From positions 1-62,655 of the forward strand of contig WTXD01000101.1 in NCBI GenBank assembly GCA_022496205.1: DNA of 62,655 nucleotides, in the 5' to 3' direction. Both the position numbers and the translations under genes were made by a program. The stretch is from Gloeopeniophorella convolvens. Taxonomy: Eukaryota; Basidiomycota; Agaricomycetes; Russulales. This document shows, piece by piece, positions 37,279-49,622 of this stretch. Below the pieces are notes generated by a model. It was not told the DNA's origin. It made no database searches and worked only from the letters and a program-made list of their open reading frames with translations. Numbering within the stretch: position 1 is the first letter of the stretch; every line of letters starts with the position of its first letter.

Positions 37279-38403
37279 ACCTCTTGACTCTGTTGTACGA
37301 ATGGGGGCTGTTTCACGGTCATGATGACTTGTATCTGTTCGAAATACTGCTGTCTCATACTCGCTCTCTTATTCAACCACTAGCCATCTCATCGACACTC
37401 AGATCGTTCTGTTTATGTATTACACAAGTATTACATTCGCATTTTGGCACGACCAGAGACTTATCTTGCGGGCCTGCGCTGCCCGACCTGTCTGGTACTA
37501 TGCTAGCGATATCATCTGATCAAGGCGTGCGGATATAGGTCCTTCAGGTCGCATGCTATCGCGTCGCGGCGAAAAATATGACCTCGCCGGTTCCTACTAG
37601 ACTGGCATACGCTGCGGTAAGTAGGAACCATTTTTCAAAGTGGATCTGATGAGATAGAATCAATGCCACTGAACACGATGACTCGATCATTTGAACGCGA
37701 GTAAAGCTCTTTGGGGATCTCAAGGACTCAGGGGTTGACTGTGAGTACGTCATAAGCACGGCGTGGTCTTCAAATGCGAGCTATGTCTTGGTGTCTTCAA
37801 TAGCATAGGCCTACATGAATTTGAACGTCGCTGTATGTATCCGAAAAGGTACCCGATCAAGGGTCGTGTTTAGAAGACCCCTTCGAGTAATCTCGTCTAA
37901 GGGTCCATATTTGCCTGTCAAATAAATGGAGCGAACGCGAAGACGACCGAGTCTGTCGACGCTAGTCATGGCATTTTATCGTCAAGCGTATCTGAGGGGC
38001 ACAGACTTGTAGGTATGTGCATACGTCAACACTCGACTTCAATTTCTCTGCCACGATAGCCATGAGCACAAGGGGCTCACTGCAATTGATAGGACCTCCA
38101 GGACGCGCTGAAATGTGATGCCTCCTGCGCAGGTACGCGGCCGAGGCAACTTTCCACAGGCTCTCTCTCGATACTGTCCGTATCTGGAAGCGCTGCGTGG
38201 ACGGCGAGCGCAGGGACAATTGAACCTTTTCATTGAACCTGCCGTCATCTTAATTCTGTAGTAGTACGCCAAGATGCACGTGAATGGATCCGAAAATAAG
38301 GGGACCTGCCATCTCAGAGGACATGCCAGTGAGATATCTTTTCTGGTACCAGAATGCATGCGATGTTCCCACGCGCACCAGGCCGTAAAGTCAGCCATAG
38401 TTG
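37279..38403. other. Intergenic, AT-richer, no gene seen
   Basis: This is 1.1 kb between the myosin stop and the first DUF6589-linked repeat. Only short, unconserved ORFs occur. One perfect hairpin is listed separately. Remains of an older element are possible but I could not identify one. Confidence 0.5.
37589..37629. repeat. Perfect 10-bp stem hairpin
   Basis: GGTTCCTACT at 37589-37598 and AGTAGGAACC at 37620-37629 form a 10-bp stem with a 21-nt loop, about 310 bp after the myosin stop. Function unknown. Confidence 0.6.
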
Positions 38404-38419
38404 TGAGGCTAGCTGGAAG

Positions 38420-38529
38420 CAGGCTCCTAACCAGCCGGCCTTGGGAGTGTCGCTATAATTCACAGAGCGCACTTTTTGTTTCTCTATGCAAGACATGTTT
38501 TGATTAGTACACTTGCCTAATTGAGAATG
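38420..38529 (-). repeat. DUF6589-linked end repeat T, outward-facing left copy
   Basis: Positions 38420-38465 read on the minus strand match 51616-51661 at 45 of 46 bases (core AGCGACACTCC, then GGCCGGCTGGTTAGG). A 19-nt stretch at 38511-38529 is identical, inverted, to 51565-51583. It is the same sequence that lies upstream of the DUF6589-like gene, so a second copy of that element or gene start once faced left here. Nothing recognisable follows on its left. Confidence 0.8.
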
Positions 38530-38621
38530 TTCCCACAACTTGTTATTCTATGCAAAACATATACATGCCTAATTTGGATAATTTCAAAATCCGACGGCCC
38601 GCTCCAAGATCTAAGGCAACG

Positions 38622-38704
38622 ATGAACCTTAAGTAGCGCAACACTCCCAAGGACGGCTGGCAAAAGATGTCGCTTCCCACGCCACTTCAAAACAAGGCCA
38701 AAGC
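38622..38704 (+). repeat. 83-bp terminal inverted repeat, left
   Basis: Begins ATGAACCTTAAGTAGCGCAA and includes CAAAAGATGTCGCTTCCCAC. It pairs with 51385-51467 (81 of 83 identical, inverted). Confidence 0.85.
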
Positions 38705-39233
38705 CCCACGGCGATTTCGGAGGGCCCTGCGGCCTCGCCACGGAATCGAGAGAGATAAGCCAGCACCTGGATTCGACAAGTCCCCACTAGCACTGCTCGC
38801 CCATCTCGACTCCGCAGGTCTCATTGCTCGATTCTCGTGTGCTTGCCACTGCTGCTACATTACTCATCTGTGCATCAACTGCACACTTGTGATCCTCTCC
38901 AGTTTTGATGGAGATGCGTGCGTCAATTCGTCGTGTTGTCTGACAATGCCTATGGTGCAATCAACTGTGAGCTGCCGAATACCCAATCAAACTGCTAAGC
39001 AAGACAAAACTCGACACTCGCATCCGTTGGCTGCATCGTGTGGGAGTGCGTTGGCCACAAAATGCCTTCACCAGCAGCACCGCTCCGATCTGCACCACTG
39101 TTTGCATCTCCGAGTCCCCCTGTACCCAAAATCTCACTATCCTCCGGTACAGCCGTGCGTTGATGATCCAAGGTGGCTGTGGGTGCACTTTTGTTGCTCC
39201 CTATCCGGCCCTCCTTCTGCACCCTACCCTCTT

Positions 39234-39704
39234 TATTGGAGTTACAAGTCGCGCTCCGTTCGGTCTTCCGGGCCGGGCCGCTTTCCCGGATCCTCTCCCC
39301 CTGCCTCTGCTACTCCCAGTTCCGTCTCGTTTGACCTTATTCTTCCTAGCTCTCGCATGCAAAAATCAATCCCAGCGTCCGCCTCCACTGTATGACGATG
39401 CGCAGCAAAACTACGCAACTGTTGACGAAGAAATGACGGGCGCGTCGTCACTTTATGTACGTTTCTGTTGTGTCCAGCCGTTCGAGCTCCAGCTCCCGAA
39501 ACTGCCTGTGATTGCCCCCATGTAAATACTGTACAATACTCCTATCAGCTTGCAGTATAAATTGTAGTATGTACCGGCTACGAATATCAGCGTTTCTACA
39601 CTTCGCGTTGCCCCTCCTCCTTCTGCTCTCTTCATTCGCTCTCTTTCACTCGACTTCGCTTCGCGCCGCTGCGCGCCTTCGTTTCGGGCCTCCAACTCGC
39701 ATCA
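39234..39704 (+). repeat. 5' LTR of the Copia element
   Basis: Begins TATTGGAGTTACAAG and ends CTCGCATCA. A TATA-like box (CAGTATAAATTG) lies near 39551. The presumed primer-binding region starts at 39705 (GGTTATGGGCCC), though the tRNA was not identified. Confidence 0.93.
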
Positions 39705-42700
39705 GGTTATGGGCCCTGGGCCTAAGCATTAGTACGAAGTCACACCGTCATTCAAAGAGCTTACCAAATTATCATCATGGGCGACGACGCAAGGATCTCC
39801 ATCCCTAGACTCAACGTCGATGGGACCAACTGGCCCAACTACCGTGACCGCCTGTCATGGGCACTCACCTCGAAGGGCCTTCAAGACCATCTGACGCACG
39901 CTACGGTCTCTCCGGCATACATCGCGGCCGGCACGATCAACGGTCTCGACGAGAACGCACGTTGGACTGCCGGCGAGGGTACAGTCAAGCAGTACATCGC
40001 CATGTCCGTGCCCGACTCGATCTTTAACCGTATCAAGGTCAAGACGACTGCGAGGGAAGTATGGGAGGAGATGAAGAGTGTTTTTGAGGGACGCTCGAGG
40101 ATGGTACTGGTGGATCTGAAGAGGAAGCTTCAGAATGCACGTTGCGGAGAAAACGACAACGTACGCGCTCATTTCACGAAACTCGCTGACCTTCGAGAGC
40201 AGCTTGCTGCCGGAGGCATCACCATCACCGACGATGACTTCACCGACACCCTACTCGGCTCGTTGCCCGAGTCCTATGAGCCCACCATCGCCGGTGTAAC
40301 CGCGAGCGCGAAAATCATTGCGCGACCTATGATGGCAAACGAAGTTATCGGACTCATCACCGATGACTACGACCGACGCACCTTACGCCAACTCCAGCAG
40401 ACGGACGACACCAAGGACGAAGCTTTCGTCACGGCGGACGACCGCAAGCGCAAAGACAAGCGCACAGTCGAGTGCTTCAATTGCAAGCGCAAAGGGCACT
40501 ACAAATCGGAGTGCTGGGCGAAGGGTGGAGGGAAGGAAGGACAGGGGCCCGAGCGTACGCAGAGGAAGCCCCGCGACCGAGCTCACAAAGCCGCAGAACC
40601 AGATAACGAAGTCGAGGCGTGGGCCGCCATCGACGAAGAGACCGGTCAGCGTCGCGCTGAAGTAATGCGCGGGAACGCACCGGAAGCCGAACTCTACGAC
40701 TCGGGCGCATCGCGCCACATGTCCCCTTTCCGCCACTTGTTCACCACCTTCCAGTCCATCCCTCCTCGTCCCATCATCGCGGCTGACAACCGCACGTTCT
40801 ATGCCACTGGAGTTGGTGACTTGCACATCAAAGTTCCGAATGGCACGACTTTGACACCAGTCGTGCTCCGAGATGCGTTGTATGCTCCTGAGATGGGACT
40901 TACCATCGTGTCTATCAGTCGCATCGCCAAAGCAGGTCATCAAGTCAGTTTCAAAGACGACACCTGCATGATCCAGAACAAGTCAGGACGCACTGTCGGA
41001 CGCATCCCAGCCGCGCCAAACGGACTGTACAAAGTCGACCACGGTGACGTCGCCATCTCGGCTGCGGCGGAACCGATTCATCTCGCTGAGCTCCACCGTC
41101 GTCTCGGTCACATTCCCCTTCCAGCCATCCGATCTTTTATTGACCTCGGATTAATTAAAGATCTTGTCGTGATCGACAATCTGACATCGATCGACTGCGA
41201 TTCGTGCGAGTATGCAAAGTCGACTCGCAAGACGATTCGCAAGGAGCACGCCGAGCCACGCGCAGCTCATTTCGGCAACGAAGTTCACACCGACGTCTGG
41301 GGACCTTCACCGACTGATTCCCTTGGCCACAGTCGCTACTATGTGGCATTCACTGACGACTACTCACGTTTCACACGCATCTACCTCCTCCGCACCAAAG
41401 ATGAAGCTTTTGGCGCATACAAGATGTTTTCCGCGTGGGCCAAGACGCAGCATGCCGCGCGGATCAAGATTCTCCACTCGGATCGTGGAGGAGAGTACCT
41501 CAGCGATGAGTTCACGATGTTTCTGAACTCCGAGGGTACCGAGCGTCGACTGACTACGCATGACACCCCGCAGCATAACGGTGTCGCAGAGTCTTTAAAC
41601 CGTCGACTTCTCGAGCGCGTTCGCGCGATCTTGCATCACTCTGGCCTGCCCAAGTTCCTCTGGGGCGAGGCTATTCACCACGCGGTCTGGTTGAAGAACC
41701 GCGCACCCACTCGTGTCTTAGGCAACGTCACACCTTACGAAAAACTTTACAAGTCCAAGCCCGACTTGTCCGACGTTCCGGAGTGGGGCCAAGCAGTATG
41801 GGTCCACACGTCCAAGAACGACAAGCTGAGCGCGCGTGCAGTTGAGGGGCGTTGGGTTGGATTTGATCAGGAGAGTACGCATGCTCATCGCATCTATTGG
41901 GCTGCTACTCGCAAAATTTCCGTAGAGCGCGACGTCAAATTTCGTCGTACCTACATCACTCTTCCTGCACCATCCTATCCGACTACCACTGTCCAACCCG
42001 CAGCGCCAGCTACATTGGCGCCGCCTCCAGCACCACCTCCTGTGCCGCCTCCTGCATCTGGCGCATCAGCGCCAGTTCCTACACCTTCCTCCTTGACCAA
42101 GCAGTCAGCATCAGCACCGGCAGTTCCGCCGGAGCAAGTACCACTCCCGCCTGATCTTCCCGACAAGGCACAGCCTACGCTGCGCCGATCGTCACGTCTC
42201 ACAAAGCCATCCGACTACCAGAAGCGTCTCCAGGCCGGCGAAGGCACCACGGAGGGGCATGCACCCACTGGCAAGGCTCTTGGACCACTCATTCCAGCCG
42301 GAATGCCCCGTCAGGGGGAGTCCGCATCTATCATTGACGCAGCATCATTTGCAGACCCCTCAGACGTTGACTACGCGCTCGCCAGCGCGGTCGATTACCT
42401 TGACGACGATCCAAAGATGCTCTCGCAGGCTAAGTCGCGCGCCGACTGGCCGAGCTGGAAGAGCGCTATGGATAAGGAGATGAAAACGTTGACTGACGCC
42501 CTCACCTGGACGACCGTACCACGCCCGCCCGGCAAGAACGTTGTCGGCAGCAAGTGGGTCTTTCGCATCAAGCGGAAGGCAGACGGTTCCATCGAGAAAT
42601 ACAAGGCGCGCCTCGTTGCGCGCGGTTTCACTCAGATTTACGGTGTTGACTACTTTGACACCTATTCCCCCGTCGCCAAGCTTACGAGCTTCCGCCTTCT

Positions 42701-43316
42701 TCTCGCGCTTGCCGCGCGTTACGACTGGGACGTCGAGTCCTTCGACTTCAACGGTGACTACCTGAACGGCACACTCGATGACGACGAAGAGATCTACATG
42801 CAGGAGCCACCTGGCTATGAAGAGAGCGACGGCGCGACGGTCAAGCGCCTTCTCAAGTCGCTTTATGGCCTTAAGCAGGCCGGGCGCAAGTGGTACGACG
42901 CACTCAAAGCTATCCTCGCTGAACTTGGTTTCCGCGTCACAGATGCAGACCCGGGGATGTTCTACCTCCGCGTCGACGACAACATCCTCCTCCTTGCCAT
43001 CCATGTCGACGACTGCGGCATGACCGGCAGCTCCCCGCATCTCATCCAAGTGTACAAGGCGAAGCTGAACGAGAAGTACTCGCTCACCGACCTCGGCCCA
43101 ATTCACTGGCTCCTCGGCATCAAGATCACACGTGACAGAGATGCGCGCACGATCTCACTTTCGCAGACGTCCTACATCGAGTCTATCGCAGCTCGATTCA
43201 GCCTCGCAGATGCGAAGGCGTCTATCACTCCCATGATCCCCAGCTCTACCCTCAGTAAGGATGATGCACCCACCACCACCGCTGACATCGCTCGCATGAA
43301 GACTACGCCATACCGC

Positions 43317-44214
43317 TGATACCCTAAGCCCGGCGCAAGGGCTGTTCGTAGCACAATGCTGAGGTGAGTACCGCAAGTGCGTGGGGAAGTACTTAGCTAG
43401 AAGACTGTTGACCGAGGCGTTGGCCGGAAGGGCCGAGTGCGCCGCAATGCGCTAACCGATGCGTACGCTTCGGCCGCGCGGTAAGCCGGAAGCATGAGCA
43501 GCGCCGCCACTGCTAGAGCGACACGTGCAAGATCGAAGTAGGCCGGCCTGTGTGTCAGAAGTATCTCCGTAATGCCGCAACTAAAGGTCGTTAGTGCGAA
43601 CGGTCAAATACGCAACGTACAACTGAGTCGGCCCGAGCGATGGCCGAGAGCGTGAGCGATCCGGCTTAGTGGCGGCCGAGTAGTAGCGAAACGATATACA
43701 ACGAAAGGCCAACTTAGGCCGGAGGCAGAATGAGAAGTGGACTATCCCAACCGGGGGAGTTTCCTGTTGAGCCCTAAGGTCGAGAGAGGGTTTTATACAA
43801 AGGCGAGCCTTCTAACCGCAGGCCGCACACGGAAAGGTATAGTAACTCCGTTCAACCACTCATCCTGCGTTCCGTCCAGAACCAATGCTACTGCTAAGTC
43901 GAAACAGCCGTCTTGTGCCAGGGCTGCAATGCCGAGGCTTAGGCCGAGGTTTCTGAGCGATCGACCGAGGTATTGGTACGCTGCGGCACATCTTGCTGAT
44001 CGCGCTCCAGCCGGAGGCTTTAGTAAGCTACTTGGACACTGCGCAGAGTCGCGTTCCACAAGTGCTAGGGCTCCAGAGCTGTAACTAAGTCGGAACTGAG
44101 GGCCGGGAGGTCGGAACTAAGCGGAACAAGAAGGACTTAGCTAGGCAATACTGTCCAGTCGTAGAATCGCGAAATCGGTCCATAACATGGTCTGTACGCT
44201 GCAGTGGCATATCA
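43317..44214. repeat. LTR 1 of the nested element
   Basis: 898 bp, GC-rich with many short palindromes (for example GCCC-GGCGCAAG-GGC near 43327). One unit of the interior repeat (GTTAGTGCGAACGGTCAAAT) is present near 43590. Confidence 0.9.
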
Positions 44215-47200
44215 TCATCCTCCTAACTGAAATCCTAACTGTCCTCAGTTAGTCGTTTGCAAAGCCATCGATAGGCCGTAGTTGGTGTGCAAGTGGCTGG
44301 TGTCGTTCGGTCGAGTTTCTGAGTTGGCTACTAAGCCGGAGGTGCTTGATGGAAAGGTCTTGAAGTGTGAAGGTCAATATTGTAGCTGCAACGTTGCAAG
44401 GGGGTGAACTCGGTTCTATCGGTGGTTGTAAGAACGACGGAATCGGCCGGCGCGTTGTCGAGAACGACTGTGAGTGAGACTGAAGTAAAGGCCGCTTTGT
44501 TGCCTTCGAAGTACGGCGTTGAGCGCTCTGGGAATCGCTAGGACCGGCACGAGTCGTTGGCTGAGTCTGCTCTTCGAAGGCCGAGTGCCTAAGCCGTGTT
44601 CTGGTGTCCGTGCGAAGGAAATACAAGTGTAACTTCAAGAAAGGGGTTGTGCCCCGTAATTCGATGATAGTGACTGAACGAAGAACGATTAGTACAAGCG
44701 GTAAGTTGTGCTACGCACGCGTGCTTAAGCCGCTTCAATGGTCGGCGGTACAAGCGGATCGACCGCGATGCTGCTGAGAAAAGCCGAAACGAAGTAAAGG
44801 GGTAGGCCGAGTGACTTGTTGTTCGGCAACGTTGTTCGACCACTAAGTGCTATAGCTTCATGTGCCATGCCTAATGATGGACTAGATCAAAGAAACTGCT
44901 AAAACTGTGGGATCATGTGAGATAGAACAGAGATGACTTAGCGGCTGCAGGAAGCTGAGTAGGCATTGATAGACCGAGACTGGAGCCCTATATCAAGGAT
45001 GTCGCAGCCGCCGACCGGCTCGCACCTCATGATACGGCTTACTCCACTGATCTCAACTATGGCCTGCCTGTCAGTTACTCGAAGTCGCAAAAATCACAGC
45101 CGGAGCTAAGAGTACTATGCTGGGGCGGCACATTCCTCCTCCCAACTGAAATTCTAACTGTCCTCAGTTAGTCATCATTCGGCCAATGCAAGGCCGAGGC
45201 TGCTGTCGGTTTAGTGTCTGTTGGCCGGGGGTCTACTAGGCTCGGCCGTGAGTTCGAAATATCTACTGTTGGCATAATCGAAAATGAAGATTTGATGGTC
45301 GCAAGGTTGTACAAAGGTATAGGGCTCGGCCCACAATGATTGGGTCATAAATACTAGACAAACAACGATTAGCGCGTGCGGTCAAGTGCGAAACGTACGG
45401 TTGGTTCTGCCGCCTCGATGGCCGAGAGAACGCGTGGATCGGCCGACTCGTTCTTGAGTAATGCCAACTCGAAGTGGCTGGTTGGTACTGCATTATTTCT
45501 TCGAAGTACGATGCGGCGTGTGTTGTGCCGATGCTAGTGCCGACGGTAGGCCCTAGCTGCATCTGCTGTGCTAAGTGCGCGTTGTTCGGTCGTGTTTTGA
45601 CGTCCGCGCGCCAGAAATAAAGTCGAATGGGCCCGGCCCAGTAGTCAAGTCATAACTTCTAAACGAACAATGATTAGTGCGATCGGTCAATTGTAGTACG
45701 TACGGTTGGCTCGGTCCTATCAGTGACCGGGGTTACAGGCGAGTCGGCCACGTCGTCGCCGAGAAATACTGAAACGAAGTAACTGCCTGAAGTGAAATAC
45801 CGTGTGGTCTAAGGGACTCTGCCCAAAGAATATCTTCTATAAACTGAACAAAACATGGTAAGCGCAAGCGGTAAAATGTGGAGCGTACGTCCGGTTCGGC
45901 TGCTTCTTATGCCGAGGCTGTGTGCGACCCGGCCCACGTCTGGCCGGAGCATATCGCACGACTGGCAAGGCCGACTATTTGCCCTCGGACCACTACTCTG
46001 AGTGGCCCGCGCGGTTGCCTAGGTTCCCGTCGAACTTTGGCCGATTCCGCTGCCAATTCTTGAGCCGATCGGTTGTCATTTGAAGGGCGCGCGAGGTAAA
46101 TGGTGCTGCCGCTTTTTAGGAGGGGTTCTGCTCCTTGTACGACTTATAGCGACTGAATGACGAAACATTAGTACATGCGGTCAACTGTGGAGCGTACGAC
46201 TGCTTCGGCCGCTTCTATGGCCGAAGTTACGTGCGAGCCGGCCTATGACTTGGCCGGTGTCGACTCAATAACTTTGAACTGACAAGGCCGCCTTGTGCCT
46301 TCGAACCACCGCACGGCGTGGTCCGAGCGAATGCCTAGGCCCCCGTCGGGCTTCGACCGTCTTTGCTGTCAATTTTTGAGTGGCTCGGTCGTCATTTGAA
46401 GGACGCGCATGGTAAATACTGCCGGTTGGGCTCGGCCCAATCCTCGGTGAATAGCGACTAAACGAAGAACGATAAGTATAAACGGTAAAGTGCGTCACGT
46501 ACGCGTGGTTCGGCCGCTTCGATGGCCGGAAGTACATCGAGATCGGTCTAGTGGTTGCCGAGGTACGCAGGAACTAAGTGATAAAGGGCTCGGCCGATGA
46601 TCGTACAATAACTTCTAGACGGACGATAATTAGTACACGCGGTTGAATGTGCCACGTACGGTCGACTTGGTCGCTTCGGTGGTTGAGAGTACAACGAGAT
46701 CGGCTGCGCGGCTGCCGAGGAATATCGAATCGACATGAAGGTTATGGCTGAACGTTTGCTTCTGAAGTGCGACGTAGGACGTGTCGAGCGTGTGCTAGAG
46801 CCGAAGCAGTGCTCCAGCCGACTCTGCTGCCGATGTTTCATGCGGTTCGGTCGCCAACTGATGTCCGCGTGAGGGGGACAAACGTGGGGTGGGCTCTGCC
46901 CAATGTTTTTGCAATATCGACTGAACGAAGACGAATTAGTGTAGACGGTTAAGTGCGACACGTATGACGCATTTGGTCGGATCGATGACCGAGAAATAGT
47001 GCGGATCGGCCGAGCGATGGCCGTGAACGATCTAACATGAACAATGTGAAAGACTTGGTGGCTGTGCTCGAAGTACGATGCGGGTCGGTCCGCGCATGCG
47101 TTGCGTTGATGCGAGCCTAGTGCCGGGCTCGCTGCCCGAATGCCGCGTGATTTGGCTACGTTCTGCGGTCCGCGTGGAGGAACTACCATTGAGGCTTTCT

Positions 47201-48058
47201 AGGAGGGGCTCTGCCCTCGATTGAGTGATAGCGAGCGTCGTTTGGCTGCATCGGTGGCCGAAAGTACAGCTGGATCGGATAAGGTATCGTCGTAAACGGT
47301 TGAAGTTAGTATAAAGCAATGGGCAGTCGTTTGCCCTCGAAGTGTCGACCGAGATGTGCCGGGAACATGCTAAGGCCGGTGATGTACTCTAGCGGCGTCG
47401 TCCTTCGAAAGGCCGAGGCATTCTGTCACGATTTGTTGCACGTGCGCAAGATCGACCTTGAGCCGGGCTTGGACCGATTATCGTCGAATAACAACTGAAC
47501 GAAGAACGATAAGTATAAACGGTGAAGTGCGCTGCGTACGCGTGATTCGGCCTTTTCCGATGATCGAGAGTGCACCGGAATCGGTCCGGTGGTTGCTGCG
47601 CTATGTCGAAATGAGCTGAAGGTGTTATGCCGACTATTGCCTAGAAGTGCCGACCGGTCTTGGAACTGCTGGGAACTGCGCTCTCTTCGGATGCTGCTGT
47701 CAGCTGTGTACTGTGAGTTGAGGCGGAACAGTGTTTTGGCACTGAGCCGATGGTAGTGTGCTCGCTTGTCCTTGATGCAAGGGTTTGATCCGTGGCGGGA
47801 CGGCAACTGGTCGATCGTGGCTTGCGGCTCCAAGCTCCTGGAAGCGTTAGTGAACTACTCGAAATTAATTACTTACACTCGTATCTGCCTTGCTCTTCCT
47901 TCGGCCGGCCGATGAGCACGTAGCGAACATAATATCCGGGCGGATGTTGGAACTGTCTAGGAACTTTTCTACTATAAGTCAGTGAAACGAAGAAGGCCGA
48001 TGCCTTGCCAAGGGGTCTTCTGAGCTTTTATGACTCCCCCTCGCGGTGGGCTCCAAAA
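44215..48058. repeat. Degenerate ~305-bp tandem repeats forming the interior of the nested element
   Basis: A recurring module (CGATTAGTACAAGCGGTAAA-like core, then a CACGTACG-like box, then TTCGGCCGCTTCGATGGCCG) is found at about 44691, 45366, 45670, 45855, 46165, 46470, 46627, 46934 and 47508. Spacings are 675, 304, 185, 310, 305, 157, 307 and 574 bp, clustering at about 305 bp and its half or double. The same module is inside the LTR. Copies are strongly diverged, unlike the identical LTRs. The short ORFs here differ between units, and I see no coding gene. Confidence 0.7.
44235..44252 (+). other. Post-LTR hairpin (7-bp stem, TCCT loop)
   Basis: CTAACTG, loop TCCT, CAGTTAG, 20 bp after LTR 1. 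The same position after the diverged LTR at 58556-59389 has a different stem and the same loop (59411-59428). A third copy is at 45154-45171. Possibly an RNA signal of the element such as packaging or dimerisation; this is inference. Confidence 0.65.
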
Positions 48059-48956
48059 TGATACCCTAAGCCCGGCGCAAGGGCTGTTCGTAGCACAATG
48101 CTGAGGTGAGTACCGCAAGTGCGTGGGGAAGTACTTAGCTAGAAGACTGTTGACCGAGGCGTTGGCCGGAAGGGCCGAGTGCGCCGCAATGCGCTAACCG
48201 ATGCGTACGCTTCGGCCGCGCGGTAAGCCGGAAGCATGAGCAGCGCCGCCACTGCTAGAGCGACACGTGCAAGATCGAAGTAGGCCGGCCTGTGTGTCAG
48301 AAGTATCTCCGTAATGCCGCAACTAAAGGTCGTTAGTGCGAACGGTCAAATACGCAACGTACAACTGAGTCGGCCCGAGCGATGGCCGAGAGCGTGAGCG
48401 ATCCGGCTTAGTGGCGGCCGAGTAGTAGCGAAACGATATACAACGAAAGGCCAACTTAGGCCGGAGGCAGAATGAGAAGTGGACTATCCCAACCGGGGGA
48501 GTTTCCTGTTGAGCCCTAAGGTCGAGAGAGGGTTTTATACAAAGGCGAGCCTTCTAACCGCAGGCCGCACACGGAAAGGTATAGTAACTCCGTTCAACCA
48601 CTCATCCTGCGTTCCGTCCAGAACCAATGCTACTGCTAAGTCGAAACAGCCGTCTTGTGCCAGGGCTGCAATGCCGAGGCTTAGGCCGAGGTTTCTGAGC
48701 GATCGACCGAGGTATTGGTACGCTGCGGCACATCTTGCTGATCGCGCTCCAGCCGGAGGCTTTAGTAAGCTACTTGGACACTGCGCAGAGTCGCGTTCCA
48801 CAAGTGCTAGGGCTCCAGAGCTGTAACTAAGTCGGAACTGAGGGCCGGGAGGTCGGAACTAAGCGGAACAAGAAGGACTTAGCTAGGCAATACTGTCCAG
48901 TCGTAGAATCGCGAAATCGGTCCATAACATGGTCTGTACGCTGCAGTGGCATATCA
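48059..48956. repeat. LTR 2 of the nested element
   Basis: Offset from LTR 1 by exactly 4,742 bp throughout the parts I compared, with no difference seen. The interior next to it ends with CCCCTCGCGGTGGGCTCC. Confidence 0.9.
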
Positions 48957-49622
48957 CCGCGAGATTGTCGGCAGCCTCATGTACGCTGCTGTTGCCACGC
49001 GCCCCGACATCTCGTTTGCAGTCGGCGCACTCTCACGTTTCCTCGACAATCCAGGCGACGCACACTGGCAAGCTGCCAAGCGCGTACTGAGGTACCTTTA
49101 CACCACGCGCACCCTTACGTTGACCTACGGCGCAGATGCGCACGACCTTATCGGTTATACCGATGCCGATGGCGTGACTCAGGACCACCGCCACGCCGTA
49201 TCAGGTTACGCCTTCTTGATTGACGGCGGCGCTATCTCCTGGAGCTCGCGCAAGCAGGAGCTAGTCACCTTGTCGACTGCCGAGGCCGAGTACGTTGCGG
49301 CAACGCATGCTGCAAAGGAAGGCATCTGGCTTCGCCATCTCATCGGCGAGCTCATCCCTTCCCTCATCACCAACTCTACTTCACTCTATTGCGACAATCA
49401 GTCGGCCATATCACTTGCGACAGCCGACAACTACCATGCGCGTACCAAGCACATCGACGTGCGGTACCACTTCATCCGACAGGCCGTTGAAGACGGCATC
49501 CTCACGCTCACCTACTGCCCCACTGACGAGATGACGGCAGACATCCTGACCAAGCCGCTCGCCAAAGTCAAAAAAAAAGTTATTCTCGAGCGCGCTTGGA
49601 CTTCGCACGTCTTGAGGGGGAG

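Larger units (their letters stand above)
43317..48956. mobile_element. Nested LTR element without pol, 898-bp LTRs
   Basis: LTRs at 43317-44214 and 48059-48956 have equal length (898 bp) and appear identical, including identical 115-codon open stretches, so insertion into the Copia pol is very recent. They begin TGATACCCTAAGCCC and end GGCATATCA. The 4-bp duplication CCGC (43313-43316 and 48957-48960) confirms the ends; a 5-bp ACCGC reading is also possible. The 3.8-kb interior has no gag, RT or integrase and consists mainly of degenerate repeats. The element must therefore be mobilised in trans if it is a retrotransposon. It belongs with the LTR at 58556-59389. Confidence 0.88.

Noticed and set aside
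40383..43106. Long minus-strand ORFs opposite the Copia gene (for example 40383-40943 and 42360-43106)
   Set aside because: Antisense shadows of the Copia polyprotein, which has clear domains on the plus strand.
43737..44084. 115-codon ORF repeated identically at 48479-48826
   Set aside because: It is inside both LTRs, and identity follows from recent LTR duplication; the equivalent region of the diverged LTR at 58556 does not keep it.
46548..47189. 213-codon minus-strand ORF with a recurring RPNxxYVxHLT / SSFSRY peptide, also seen in other nearby ORFs
   Set aside because: The peptide recurrence reflects the ~305-bp DNA repeat; frames differ between units and no unit has a clear start or domain.
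44215..48058. CRISPR-like array
   Set aside because: Units are ~305 bp, diverged and in a fungal retroelement; no short identical repeats with unique spacers.
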